Part shown: piece after piece, positions 11,670-24,525 of the stretch | How positions within the stretch are numbered: the first letter of the stretch is position 1 | Layout: each line of letters begins with the position of its first letter | Assembly (NCBI GenBank): GCA_030770545.1 | Contig: CM061092.1 | Span: forward strand, 18,725,501-18,789,500 | Reading direction: 5' to 3' | DNA length: 64,000 nucleotides | DNA from: Macropodus opercularis | Taxonomy: Eukaryota; Chordata; Actinopteri; Anabantiformes; Osphronemidae | Program-made: the position numbers and the translations under genes | The notes under the pieces: model-generated | What the model saw: only the letters and a program-made list of their open reading frames with translations | The model's database searches: none | What the model was told of the DNA's origin: nothing

Positions 11670-12841
11670 ATGTCGCTCAGGTTTCTAATTCTGCTCTTTA
11701 GCTTGGTAAGTGCAACACTCTACATGTGAATACATAAAGCACAATACATTTATTTTTAAGTACTGCTATAATGATGTCTTGTCCCTTGATTAAAATATAT
11801 TTTACAGACAGCAGCCAAGCTAACAGGAGAAACAGGTGAGCAGAGGTGGGGCAGGGTTCTAACACAATTGTACCAGCACAATATTAATTTTGATCTCAGA
11901 TTGTGGCACAATGATTGTTACCATGGTGCAATATAATGTCATTATTAGTGTTTCGTTATGTGCAGAAATTGATGTTGATGAAGGCCAGGACTGGGACATA
12001 TTTAACATAAATGCAGGTTTGTACTCTCTTTAGTTCTACTGTGCTCTGTTATAATGAGTCTAAAGGTTTTCATTAATGAACAATACTACATTTTCCTTTG
12101 CAGGAACTGGACTGAACCTGCTAGAAGGGGACATTGAACTAGATGAGGTACGTTAGCCACGTCTTACATCATCACAAATTCATATTAGGGGAACTGAACA
12201 TACAATATAGTGTAAAAGAGTTCAAATCAACATGAAACATCACACTAGTGGTAAATTATGGTGGAGGGAGCATCATCATGGGGGGCTGCTTTGCTGTCTT
12301 GGGGCCTGGCTACCAAGAAGTGAAAATGAGTCTTCTAATCATTTATGCTTTCTATCATTTACACATATAACTATCAAAATGCATCAAAGCTACAAATCAA
12401 ATGCTCTGTGTGTCTTTGTTTTGTCTACCCATCTTTTTATTAGTTGATATTCATATTTTTTATTCCCATCAGACATTTAACAGAAATGCTGTCATAGAAG
12501 AAAAGTATCGCTGGCCAACAACTATTCCATACTACCTAGAGAGCAGTCTAGGTAAGGCACTGTGCTGTGGTAACTTTGTTAGCACTGAAATTATTATTAG
12601 GACACCTTTGCCTTCTCATACTTGTCCTTTGCTTTGTTACATAGAGATGAATGCAAAGGGAGTAATCCTGAAAGCTTTCGACCAGTACAGACTGAAGACC
12701 TGCTTGGACTTCACTCCCTGGAAAGGAGAGGAGAATTATATCTCTGTGTTCAAAGGCAGTGGGTGAGCATACTTTATAAGATAAAGTTACATTCATCTAC
12801 GCTGTATTGTTCTCTGTATTATATATATGTGTATATATACA

Positions 12842-12899
<58 letters not shown>

Positions 12900-12914
12900 T
12901 ATATATATATATAG

Positions 12915-12978
<64 letters not shown>

Positions 12979-15900
12979 CGTGTGTATACATGCATATATA
13001 GTCAGCTTGAGTAGTATAGTAATCTAGTTTGTAATTGTACTTTGTCCAAATGGATTAAGAACTTAACTTTGCCTTTTGCTTTAGTTTGATGCTACCATAA
13101 ACTATTCCTGTAGTAGCAAAAGGATTCTGTCTTTGCATTCTAAGATGGTGGTTTCACATTTGAAGTTTTTGTTTAAACTTAAAAATGGAATGCAACATGG
13201 GTCTTGCTCTTTCTCTTTGTAGATGCTTCTCCTCAGTAGGCAACCAGCATGTGGGAAAACAGCAGCTGTCTATTGGTAATAACTGTGATCGTCTTGGAAC
13301 CGTTGAGCATGAAATCCTGCATGCCCTGGGCTTCTGGCATGAGCAGTCCAGAGCTGACCGTGATGATTATGTTAACATCATATGGAATCAAATTGAACCC
13401 GGTAAGACTGACAACAATGCTGGATTACAGCCGTAGAGTACAAGATGAAAAAACTATGCAGAAAATAGTTTCTACAATGCAATGGATATAATTTCTGTGG
13501 CTTCCTCAGGTAAAGAGCACAACTTCAAGACATATGATGACACAGTGTCCAGTTCTCTGGGTGTTCCCTACGACTATGGCTCTGTGATGCACTACAGTAA
13601 GACGTCCTTCAGCATTGGCTCTGAGCCCACTATCATCACCAAGAACCCCCACTTCATCGACATGATTGGTCAGAGGATGGAATTCAGCGCTAGTGACCTA
13701 ACAAAACTCAACCGTCTGTACAACTGCAGTAAGTCATTTCATTATGTCAGTTTGTACTGCACAAAATTAAAAAATGAAAAAGCATTGATGAAAGTATTGA
13801 GATGTGTCCATTCATTAGTTTAACAGCACCACATTCAACTCAAGGCTGAATGGCAGATTATTAAATGGTAAATGTTTTATTGTTAAACCAGCTGCTAACT
13901 TGAAGACATTATTCAAGTAATTGTTCTACGCACATTGTAATGTCCTTGATTGTTATCACACATACCGTACTCTGTAGTGGAGAACTAAGTAGGGTCCAGG
14001 TTGCAAGACAATGAACTGAACCTCATATTAAACATGCAGCATTAAAGCTGTAATTATGTACCGATGTTTCTTATTCATAGAATAACAAAATATTTAAATT
14101 GAGTTTGACAGAGTATGGTAGCACATTTAAAACCACTTCCAATACAGATGTTGTACAACATAGTACATTAGTTAGATTTACCAGAGTTATTTAGCTTTTG
14201 TTGTGTTTCCTGTACTACTGAGGAGAAGTGGAGGGAGTACAAAAGCAGTTTTTGTACTGAGTAACACTGAAGTACTATAAATGGACATTAATCAGTGCAG
14301 TCAATTACCTTATTAGATAAGAATGTTTTTGTTGTCCAAGTGTAACCCAGCAGAGTTACACAAAAGATCAGAGTTCATGTGGCTTACCCGAAGGTTAATA
14401 TGCAATAATAAGGCAATAATAATAATGTATCCAGAGAAAATGACAGTGAAGGACACTTAATTGAACTATCATAAATAACGATAGATAAATAAGCATTGTG
14501 TATCAGTATTATATAAGTTCTGTCTGCAATCACTTTAGTTATAAAGGTAACAACAGTGTTTCATACAGTTCTTTTATCTCTTTTTTCTGCAAGTGTGCAG
14601 AGATAAAACGTACAAAATGTCAACATAAAATAGATAATAGTAGTTTTAAGTGATGCCTTTAAATGTAAAATGTGTCATCAGTTATCACATTTTATTTCTT
14701 TACTACACCAAGTAAATGATGAAACCATGACAGTTAATAAAAACACATGAAAGGTTCATGATACAGGAGTTCCTTTACCCTTATTTCACTAAAATATTTA
14801 GCTAAAAAAGGCAATTGTATCTTTTTAATTCACTGTGCTGTATCAGGAGTTTATTCAATGCGCTTTCTGTCCACAGCCAGGTCCTCTACCTTTGTGGACA
14901 GCTGTAACTTTGAGGAGGAAAACATTTGCGGTATGATTCAACGTCCTGGGAACACAAAGTGGGAACAACGAAGTTCTGTGAATGGAGGGCCTGAGACGGA
15001 CTTCACCAACATGGGCCAATGCAAAGGTGGCAACAAGTTTCATTCATTCAGTTTCTACCGCTTCTTCCCCATAGGGGACGCGGATGTGCTGGAGCCTGTC
15101 CCAGCTGTCTATGGGCAGGAGGCAGGGTTCACCCTGGACAGGTTGCCAGTGTGTCGCAGGACCACACACATATAATTCACAACCTTAGCTGAATCTTAAC
15201 AATTATCAATGACAATTGTCCATAATTTGATAGACCTCACACAAGGAGCCAATTAATGTTGTAAGTGGGACCTCAAATAATCTTTTGATCTTTTGTTTGA
15301 TAGACTTCAAATGGGGCACCAATTAATGTCGTGGGGAAAAAAAAGATATTATCATTATTATTTTAAATCAATAAAAATTATAATATTTGCTATTATGCCA
15401 CATGCCAGGAGATACCAATTATGTATATAATTTTGTTCACAAATTGTGGTTAATAGCTGAATATTGACAATCAATGGCAACTGTCTATGATTGACAATTG
15501 TCTGTCCAGGGGTTGTCTCTAAGAGGTAGTTTCAGTATTGACCTATACTTGAGGGAAAGAAGTACATAGTACATAGACATACTGCTGTGGTTTAATATTA
15601 CCTGCTTGATGTCTGTTTTGTCATCAGGAAAAGGTTATTTCATGCACTTCAGTACAGCTTCTGCTAAACCTGGTGACCAAGCGGTTTTGGAAAGTCGATG
15701 GCTTTACCCCAAACCTGGATCACAATGTCTGCAGTTCTTCCTTTACAACACTGGGGCAGCTGATGACGTCCTGAATATTTGGGTTCAAGAGTACAAACAG
15801 AAACAACCCAGTGGTAACCTAAAGGTCTTCAAGAACATTTCACGTAAGAATGAATTGGATTATGAAACATTTATTTGCTCATTTAAAGCTTACGTGAGCA

Positions 15901-18044
15901 GGACAACATTGTTAAAAACAAATCAGATAAAGAATAGGCAATGTAAATTTTCCCTGTAATATGGAAAAAATGAGTTGATGTTATAGAATATATTCCTCTG
16001 TTCTGTTACAGAAGGCAACATGGGCTTCTGGGAATTACATAACGTCAATATAAACATCACACAAAAGGCCCGTGTTGTGTTTGAGGGTGTGAGGGGAAAA
16101 AGTCCATCAAAAGGTGGCTTCTCTCTGGATGACATTAACTTGTCATCCACAAAGTGTCCTCAGCACATATGGCACATTCGCAACATAACTGGCCTGATGG
16201 CCACAACACCAGCAGGAAAAAAAGTGTACAGCCCTCACTTTCTGTCTCCAGCTGGTTATTCTTTCCAGGTAAATGCGCATGACTTTGACTTTGTACAAGT
16301 GACTACCCACAATGCATTCCTCAAGTAAGACAATGCAGTATGGTAATCACCTTATGTGTGATATGAAAGAATTCTGCACCACAGTACAACTTTTCTTCAT
16401 CAAAGAAAAAATTTGGTCATGCAGAGGAATAAAATTTAATTGGAAGTTTACGAAATATTTTTCAACCAAAACATGTAATACTGTCTGGGCATACCAGGGG
16501 TACAAGGGGTGATAATATGGTCAGAGCTTCACACAAATGTAATTTTCATTTAGATTGCTTCAGACTCATATGATACTCCCTGTCTTATAATTGACAAAGG
16601 TTGAACAGACAAGCTAAACATCAGCACAGGTGATATTTTACTGTACATGAAACAATTTGCTATATATTAATAATGCACATTGTTATAACATTTTTCAAAT
16701 TATTATCTGTAGCAGGATCAAATGGGTGTAGAAAGGCAGAGGCCAGACTGAGGTGGTTTGGACATGTTCAGAGTAGAGATTAGGAAGATATCAGTGAACG
16801 GATGCTGAGGTTGGAGCTGCCAGGCAGGAGGTCTAGAGGAACCAAGAGGAGACATATGGATGTATTGGAAGAGGACATGAAGTTAGTTGGTGTGAGAGAA
16901 GAGGAGGCAGAGGACAGATAAATGGAGGAAGATGACTCACTGTGGCGAATTGGTGATGTCTCCTTGAACAAGATGACTTGACACGGTTCTCTGCTCTGTA
17001 GGTAGGTGTGTACCTAAATGGTATACGTGACAAACCAGGGAACCTAGCGGTCTACCTTCACCTGACCTCAGGCCCCAACGACCAGAACCTCAAGTGGCCG
17101 TGTCCTTGGCAGATGGCAACCATGGCCCTGATGGATCAGCAGTCAGACATCAGACAGCAGATGACCATGCATCGAATGATCACCACTGACCCTGATAAGA
17201 TGTCCTCTGATGGTAAGAAAAGCAAGGCCTACTTTGTCTACTTTGTCAGCTCAGCTCACCTCATTCACATCTCATTGAATTTTGTCAGAGAATGACATTT
17301 CACCGGTTTCTCTCAGGTGCAGAGTTCTTCTGGGATAATCCCACTAAAGTGGGTTCTAAAGTGACAGAATCTGATGGCAGCTTTTATTATCGCGGCCCGG
17401 GGTACGGCACCAGTACCTTTTTAACCCACAGCAGACTGAGAAGCAGAAACTTTATCAAAAACAATGACGCCATCTTCCTCTTGAATATGGAAGGTGCAGT
17501 ATGGACACTAAACAATTTGACAGGACCAGGATTGTCCTATAAAACTACATCTAACTACAGTAGCTCCCAAGCTGTTTCTTAAAGGCTATGGTTGATTTGG
17601 TCTTGTCTTCAGATATAGCCCACCTTTTGGAAGCTCAACCTCTGCCTGCAGTGCGTGCTGATGCCAGTCTGCTGAAAGCTGAAGATCAAGGTGCTCCACA
17701 GCAAGCTGCCAGTGCCACTATAGCAGTCATTGCTGTGGCTGCATGTGTGGCAGTGTCTATGCTGGTGGTTTCCATTTTTATTTTAAGAAGGAGGCAACAG
17801 CAGGAAATTGATACCGTGATGATCATACAGGACAATCCTGGATCCATGCACATGAGTGTGAGTTGCAGGAACTAAACCAGTATCTGGAGCGATTCATACA
17901 GTAACTTACTGTGTCACTCCTGTGATTTAAATTGAATGCACCCATAGAAAACTATCATCCGAAGCTTGTGTGAAGACGTTATAATGGGTTTCTTTTTTAT
18001 TGCAGAAGCACCAAACTAAGGAATTACCTGACACTACTGTATAA
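11670..18044 (+). CDS. mep1b: Meprin A subunit beta (astacin metalloprotease)
   Basis: This is a membrane-bound astacin-family zinc endopeptidase. Coding exons: 11670-11705, 11808-11835, 11966-12016, 12104-12147, 12473-12551, 12645-12762, 13223-13401, 13510-13728, 14877-15026, 15628-15843, 16012-16268, 17002-17212, 17317-17493, 17613-17857, 18006-18044. All phases agree, giving 682 aa (human 701). In order: signal peptide (about 1-17); propeptide with EGDI switch motif; astacin domain with [12 protein letters not shown] (zinc His148, 152, 158; catalytic Glu149) and the Met-turn SVMHY; MAM domain (about 255-425); MATH/TRAF domain (about 425-588); TM helix (about 624-646); basic stop-transfer RRR and a short tail. 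Motifs such as MNAKGVIL and WPCPW match beta better than alpha. No EGF-like domain is visible before the TM helix. The last donor GTGAGT at 17858 is inferred; without splicing a stop follows at 17873. Confidence 0.95.
12225..12310 (+). mobile_element. Tc1/mariner transposase scrap in mep1b intron 4
   Basis: Read in frame, the segment gives [16 protein letters not shown], which matches the conserved GGGSIMxWGCF motif of Tc1-like transposases. Only this short piece remains, in the sense direction of the host gene. Confidence 0.6.
12819..12977. repeat. (AT)n(GT)n microsatellite in mep1b intron 6
   Basis: About 120 bases of AT repeats with two AG interruptions run directly into about 35 bases of GT repeats. 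The length makes it likely to be highly polymorphic. Apparent open frames here are artefacts of the repeat. Confidence 0.95.
13729..14876. other. mep1b intron 8, no recognisable element
   Basis: An AT-rich intron of 1148 bases. I found no exon-like segment, RNA gene or clear mobile element in it. Confidence 0.5.
15180..15520. repeat. Short dispersed direct repeats in mep1b intron 9
   Basis: Two related segments contain TAGCTGAAT, then ACAAT or ACAATC, then CAATGACAATTGTC or CAATGGCAACTGTC (about 15187-15222 and 15455-15490). Between them TTTGATAGAC and CCAATTAATGT each occur twice. It may be a decayed non-autonomous element, but no terminal repeat or target duplication is clear. Confidence 0.35.
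16725..16975 (+). mobile_element. RTE-type LINE 3' fragment in mep1b intron 11
   Basis: A translated frame reads RLRWFGHVQ, then [16 protein letters not shown], then [21 protein letters not shown]. This is the typical C-terminal tail of RTE-like reverse transcriptase ORFs in vertebrates. It carries internal stops and sits 27 to 280 bases upstream of the next exon, in sense orientation. Confidence 0.7.
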
Positions 18045-18910
18045 ATCAGTCAAGAAATACCTGATGAGGGACCAAGTCACAAAATGTTCTTTACTATTTA
18101 CTTCTATTATCTATTGAGTCTAATTTATATACATCATCACTAATTTTCACTAAGTGGTTTTTGAACAGAAACCTTCACTGAAGTAAAGTCTCCAGCTTTA
18201 AAGTGTAACGTGTGGTAATGTAAAGGTGTCTGGGCAAAATTAGCATAATGTAAGTGTTATGACCCTGTCTAGGAAAGGTGCATAACACAATTGTGACCCT
18301 GCTATTTCAAACCTATTCTCCCAAAACCAGCACGCGTTAGGCCACGTAGTATGCATACGCCATTTATATACAAAAACCCTAAGTGACAGCGTATTTACAA
18401 GCAAAAATCTTCAGGGTGAGCAAAGGCCAAAATAATAAGTGTCTGAAGTCCCACAAGCTAGCTAAACCCTAACTGAGAACAAGATGAACTAGAGCAAGCA
18501 TTTCCTGAAGAAAGTGCACTATGAATGCTTTACTGCTGGATAATAACATTACATATTACTTATATACTTAATTCAACACATTAAGTATTTATACTTAAAG
18601 CACTTAGCAAACGTAGCTGACTTGATCCAAACAGTAAAAGTATAGAAAACCCCTAAGATATGCTGATAGAATTTTGCAAGAATACCCTGACATTGCTGAA
18701 GCTTTGGAAGCATTGGTAGAACAAGCAAAACATGTTTTTAATAAATTAGTAATTATAGCAAATATAAGATAAGCTGAGTTTATCAAAATAATGGCATATT
18801 ACAGTTAAAGTATTCTTTAAAATATGTATGTGTTGTGAAGGGGTGTAATTCAGACATTAAACAAATCTATTCTTCAGATTCAATGTGCTGGTAATAAACA
18901 ATACGCTGAA

Positions 18911-18970
18911 AACACATCTCCCGTGGGATTTGAACCCGACTCTCCCACGATAGACTAACCACTCAGCCAT
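18911..18970 (-). mobile_element. tRNA-derived SINE head (or tRNA relic)
   Basis: On the minus strand the segment reads ATGGCTGAGTGGTTAG (A-box-like), and about 30 bases later GGGTTCAAATCCCAC (a good B box with a pairing T stem). The acceptor and anticodon arms do not form properly, so this is not a functional tRNA gene. It fits the 5' head of a Ser/Leu-like tRNA-derived SINE. Confidence 0.45.
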
Positions 18971-19059
18971 ATGAACAGATGAAATTGGCTGCTCGTACAG
19001 GTTTACAAGAGCCTGAACCTGTCTAAGCTTAAAAACCACACAATGGTTGGATAAAACAG

Positions 19060-19158
19060 CCGCAGACAGACGATAAGAGAACAGACTGCAGACTCCACAC
19101 AGAAAGACCCCCAGTCAACAGGGAGGCAATGGTGCTAACCACCACACCGCCATGCCAC
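19060..19158 (-). mobile_element. SINE-like teleost repeat
   Basis: The minus strand reads GGCATGGCGGTGTGGTGGTTA, GCACCATTGCCTC, then TCTTTCTGTGTGGAGTCTGC. I recognise this as the start of a very common teleost tRNA-like repeat (GTGGTTAGCAC, TTGCCTC, TTTCTGTGTGGAGT). The copy has lost the B-box segment between CCTC and the TTTCTGTG block. Confidence 0.6.
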
Positions 19159-19199
19159 CCACAGTTCAAAACCTATAAAACATATTTTAAAAAAAAAAT

Positions 19200-19590
19200 A
19201 GAGGGTTTGTTGTTGCAAACTGCTTCTGGTGTAGGCAGAAGTATGGACCAAAACACAGACAAATGTGATTGAACTTGAAACTGTGTTTTTATTTAAACAT
19301 CTACCAAAACCGTGAAACAGGAGTACATAAACATGACTGGGCAAGAAGCTCTACACATGAGAATGAAAACAAGACTAGACCGAAGGCTCAATACGAGAGC
19401 ATAATAACAAGACTGGACTAAAGGCTGTACACAGGCACTCAGACAGAGACTCACGTGATGCGAACCCGTCTCAGAACACTAGAACAGCAAACATGACGCC
19501 AAGGGACATAAACAGACCAACAGGGACATGAGGGAAGGCTTAAATACAACTAAACTAGGGATGAGCACAGAGGGAGAACGTGACATCACG
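19200..19590. mobile_element. Possible non-autonomous retroelement
   Basis: The segment has the pattern AAACACAGACAAATGTG, TTTATTTAAACAT and AGGCTTAAATACAAC, ending near ACGTGACATCACG. Such blocks recur in fish genomes. No ORF or terminal repeats are seen, so the class is unknown. Confidence 0.3.
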
Positions 19591-22500
19591 AAGACGGACA
19601 GAAAACCTTGGGCCCTTAGCACCGGACTGTAACAGCACTCACAATGACAAAAGACATTTAGCTATGATAAACAGGCGAAAAACTTGCAGCTCATCCCTAC
19701 TTTGCAGGTGCTCCCGATCCACCGAGTGTCAGGTGACCTGCCAATTACGAAGGTATACATTCACACACAGCAAGATGTGGGTCACAACAACATTTACAGC
19801 AGCCACAGGGAGGTGCCACAGCTTCTTTGTCAAAGTGAAGTCATTGCAGGAAAAACACTGCACTGTACATTAAGAGTTCTATCAACACTTCCTCAGCCTA
19901 CTCTAGATGCCCGTCTCCTTACTAATTCGAATATTCCCGTATTTTTGAAGAGAAGCAGCTTGCACTTTCCTTGTCTTCTGTAAGTTACCAGTTAACAGCT
20001 AATCCGATGCTAAAGGAAACCTCTGATCACTTTCTCCTCTCGCTCCGCCCTGACCGAGAGAGGATCTCGGAAAGAAACTGATCGGACCAGTCGTTTTTCC
20101 CCCCTACTCAGAACATTAGTGATTGAGCCTATTTTTGCACTTTGGGTTGTGGTGTCTATTCTGTTTTTGCTCGCCTGCTTCACACAGTGTTAGTTGAATA
20201 AAGTTCCTAAATTTGAAGCTCTGAATCTGCCTGATCCTTACTATCGTTGGCTCTTCCCCTAAGATTGTGCCAGCAAATCATGACAGACATTTGATCTCTG
20301 TTGAGTAGTGATCCCATTCAGGATAGGCTACTCTACTTTATGAGGGACACCTGTACATTCTGATCCAATCCATGAATTCCACTTTTACCAGACTCTGTTT
20401 CTCAGTATTGACGGTGAAGCTGTCAGAACAATGCTGATGATTCTGCTGTGTTTAGGTGTAGAAACTGTGCTGTAGTCAGTTATATAAGCTGGATCTAATG
20501 TTTTGGCTCTATACCTAAAATGAACAAGGACCCTGTGTAAAGGGTTAGTCTGTGTTAGATTGTACAGGTGCCCAGAGATATGTGCACGAAAATAAAATAC
20601 AGACATTACAGCTTTTGTTTTAAAGCCAATGTTTGCCTGAGGCCCCATAGACTCTAAGATCCCCTCTGGACAATAATGTGACAGAAGGTGATCAGATGCT
20701 TTAAGGTGTCAAATTAACTGTCCTTTTATCTGGGAGCAGTATCTCAACCTATAATTTCAGAGCTTCAGTTGTCATGGAAATTCAAATATCAACACGTTCA
20801 TTTATGCTTCTTTTTATCCAAACTTACTGTAGGTTACAGTGCATCAGATACTACCTCATTTGTTTGATGCCTGGTTGAACCCGTGCGCTGCAGTGAACTA
20901 GAGATGTGGGAACGACTGGTGCAGGAATTAAAATACTGAAGTGCAGTAAAAATGCTTGTCTACAACTGTACACTGTAGTTTTTCCCCTCTTCTCTTCCTG
21001 TTTATACTGATGCATTTTACACAGCATGTAAAACTCCAGTAATCGGCTTGTTTTTATTCTTAGATGGTTTATGAGATGACAGCTTCAGCTTTTTGTCCTC
21101 TATGGCTAGCTGGTCTCTGGTCATTTGTTAAGATCAGACTTTTACAAAAACATTGGAATAGTATTACTTTGGGTTACTTTAAACACTAAGTGAACAAATA
21201 TAAAACAATACTGTCAGAATAACAGCTTAGATGTTCTTGCAGTGATAAGTGATACCATTGATGTTACTTATCTTTCAAACCTTAAATAGTGATCAGTTGG
21301 TCTGAAAAAAGTCTTACTTGCTTCAGTTCACCTAGAACTAGTTCGCTGTATTCAGATACTGTATTCAAATACCTAAACACTGAACTTCTTCATTTGCATG
21401 TTGGATCAATTTACATTGATAAATTAAGGGTCTTTTGTTTTTGCTCTAGTACACTCGAGACAGGTCACAGGTCAGTCCATCACAGAACAACACACCAGTC
21501 CATTAAAGTGAGCACACAAGGGACCCTAAGTTCTTTACAATATCTATCAAGGCTTTTTCATTCGAATAATTATTCAAATGACTCCCACCATCACTAAAAC
21601 ATCTCTAATGGATGTTTTCTACGGTGATCGGACCTTTACCAGTATGTGATGTGAATGAGTGTTTGTTTTTCCAGGTTATGCTGTGACTGACCCTGCAATG
21701 TTCTGCGTAGATAAGCCATTTCTGTCATAAGCTCCAGCTCTGACTGAGTTTAGCGAAGGCAAGAAAGGATCAGGCAAAGCCAAAGCTTCAGTTTTGTGTA
21801 TTTATTGAACTATTTACAGGATGTGAGATAAGTGAGTAGGTGCTGGGTGACACGACGTAGACACAGATGGTCAAAGGTTCGAAGTGTCAGCTTGGAGGCA
21901 GAAACGTCCGCTGGAATTCTTCCAGGATCCAGGGAAAAAAATCTTGGATTCAACAGGCTCAGAGAATCGGAATGGATTTCCAGGATACTCAGAGTTGTCA
22001 GAAGCAGACTGGAGGAATTTTACAACTATGCTTATGCAGGACCACATTTGTGTTGTCTGTGTACTTCTCTTGTTGCAAGAATAAAGAAAACTTTAATTGA
22101 CTCTTTGGTTCATTCATCACTTTGCCTATATTTTTGGCCTCTACCGTTTAAAAACTTTGTTTGTAAACACCCTGTTAATTTTTAAAATTTATTTATAATA
22201 AACTATATTGTCAACTTTATTTGTCCATTGAGAGGTTACTTTTGTATTTGTGAATTTTATCACTTGATATCACACATCTTTATTTAAATAGGGTTTTCAT
22301 TTTCTTTGAAACTTGTGCTTCTGCACATCACCTTTTTGAACCTTTTGTGTCTCTGTAATTCCCCCCTTAGTCCTTCAGTTAATAATTTCTTATGGTTCTG
22401 TTCAATTTTTAAAGAAAAGACTATGTTCTCTTGTAACCTTGTTAAGTAAAAATTATTAACAAATTCTGATTGACTAGTTTTCCTTATCAATACAAATTGA

Positions 22501-22639
22501 TTCAAGTGTGCTTGCCTTCTGAAATTATCGCTTGGAAACACAGTTGGAAACGCAGTCCGACCCTTTGATCCCAGCACTATGTTTTCCGTCTGTCTTTGTA
22601 TTGTCACGTTTTCCTTCTGTGCTCCTCCTTAGTAATTAT

Positions 22640-24525
22640 TTAATTAAATTCAAATCAACTCTATTTATATAGCGCCAATTCACAACATCAGTTATCTCAA
22701 GGCACTTTACAAGTAAGGTTTTAAGACCTTACACAACTAAACCCAACAATTCCCACATAGAGCAACTTTTAATTGTAGCCAATCGATAAATTGTACATTT
22801 AAATAGCAACAGCGGAAAAACACCCTCTCTAACGAGGAAGAAACCTCCAGCAGACTCAGGCTCAGTGTGGGCGGCCATCTGCCTTGACCGGTTGGGGTGA
22901 AGGGATAGAGAAGAGAGAAAAGAACAACCACAACAAAACAAGCAGCAACAGACTCAGGCAGGATGGGTGGACCAGCAACTGAACACTGAAACACACGACT
23001 CTGAGTCTGACGATACCTGGAGATGAGAACAGAGAGAGACAGAAAGAGAGAAACACAACTAGAAGAGAAAAGAGACAAAGTTAGTCACATGTGGACATGG
23101 AGGCATGTTAGTGGATGGAATAGATAGAAAACCAGAGAAGCTCAGTGAATGAAGGAGGTTCCAGCATCTAAGTCTATAGCAGCTTAACTAAGAGATGGTT
23201 CAGAGTGACCAGAACCATCTCTAACTATACGCTTTGTCAAAAAGAAAGGCTTTAAGCCTAGTTTTAAAACTAGAGAGGGTGTCTGCTTCTCGAAACTGGA
23301 CTGGAAGCTGGTTCCACAGGAGAGGAGCTTGGAGCTAAAGGCTCTGCCTCCCATTCTACATTTAGAAACTCTAGGAATCACAAGTAGATCAGCTCTGAGA
23401 ACGAAGCGTTCTGTTGGGAGCATAAGGAGCGATGAGGTCTTTAAGATAAGATGGAGCTTTATTATGAAAAACTTTGTAGGTGAGGAGAAGCATATTTAAT
23501 TCTATCCTAGATTTGACAGGGAGCCAATGCAGAGAAGCTAATGTAGGAAAAATGTGATGTCTCTTCCTAAGTCCAGTCAGACTCTGGCTGCAGCATTTTG
23601 AATTAACTGGACGTTTTTCAAAGAGTTATTGGGACAACCTATGAGTAGCGAGTTACAGTCGTCCAGCCTAAAAGTAACAAATGCATGGATTAATTTTTCA
23701 GCATCACTTTGTGAAAGGATGCTCCTAATTTTAGCATAATTCCTCAGGTGGAAGTAGGCAGTTCTAGAGATTTCTTTAATATATGGTGTAAAGGACAGAT
23801 CTTGGTCAACAATGACACCAAGGTCCCTACAGTAGAACTTGAAGCTAACGTTATGTCATCCAGAGTAACAATATGATTCATTAATGAGTCTCTGTGGTTT
23901 TTAGCACCAATTATAATAACCTCAGTTTTATCTGAATTCAGTTGTAGAAAGTTATGGGACATTCAGGATTTGATATCATTTAAACAAGTTTGAAGTTTAA
24001 CTAACTGGTTTGTTTCCTCTAGTTTCATGGACAAATATAACTAAGTATCATCTGCATAGCAGTGACATTTATGGAATGTTTTCTAATAATATTACCAAGG
24101 GGAGACATGTGAAGACTGAAAAGTATTGGACCAAGCACAGAACCCTGTGGAAAAACAAAGCTAATTTTTGTGCGAATGGAAGATTGATCATGAACATGAA
24201 CAAATGTGAATCTGTTCAACAGATAAGACTTAAACCATCCAGTGCTTTGCCTTTAATCCAACTATGTTCCAGTCTCTGCAATAGAATCTTGTGATCTATC
24301 GTATCAAATGCTGAACTAAGATCTAACAGGACAAGTACAGAAACTAGACCATTGTCTGAAGCTGTGAGAAGATCATTAGTGACTCTAATCAGAGCTGGTT
24401 CTGTCTGTGATGGATCTGAATCCTGACTGGAAATCTTCATATATGTTTTTTCTACGTAGGTGGTCATAGTTGTTTAGCTACAGTTTTTCAAGAACTTTAG
24501 AAATAAAGGGCAGATTGTAAGTAGA
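22640..24525 (-). mobile_element. L2-like LINE, 5'-truncated, antisense
   Basis: Reading the minus strand from 24525 downwards gives reverse transcriptase pieces in order: an upstream block with [24 protein letters not shown] (about 24216-24467), VFPQGSVLGPILFSLHM (24025-24219), then SHNFLQLNSDKTEVIIIG (23744-23962), and further C-terminal sequence to about 23180. A long 3' UTR ends at about 22640 with the ATCTCAAGGCACTTTA / GCGCCAATTC module. Frameshifts and stops break the ORF, so it is inactive. It belongs to the L2-like group of teleost LINEs. Confidence 0.8.

Larger units (their letters stand above)
18045..22640. other. Repeat-rich intergenic region
   Basis: No protein-coding gene was recognised downstream of mep1b. 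It includes two tRNA-like SINE segments (about 18911-19155), an element tail near 19200-19590, and a possible retroelement 3' end near 20100-20280 (TTGAATAAAGTTCC). A stretch at 21440-21500 (CAGTCCATCACAGAACAACAC) resembles the inner part of a common fish SINE-like repeat. The remainder, including 21640-22100, shows nothing I can name. Confidence 0.45.

Noticed and set aside
12232..12447. 71-codon frame in mep1b intron 4 as an exon
   Set aside because: Another frame of the same DNA gives the Tc1/mariner GGGSI motif, and splicing of mep1b is complete without it.
12797..13027. Open frames made of Tyr-Ile or Cys-Val repeats
   Set aside because: These are translations of the AT and GT microsatellite in a mep1b intron.
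19580..19983. Overlapping frames of about 97-99 codons
   Set aside because: Two overlapping frames with no domain, in a repeat-rich region and without exon borders.
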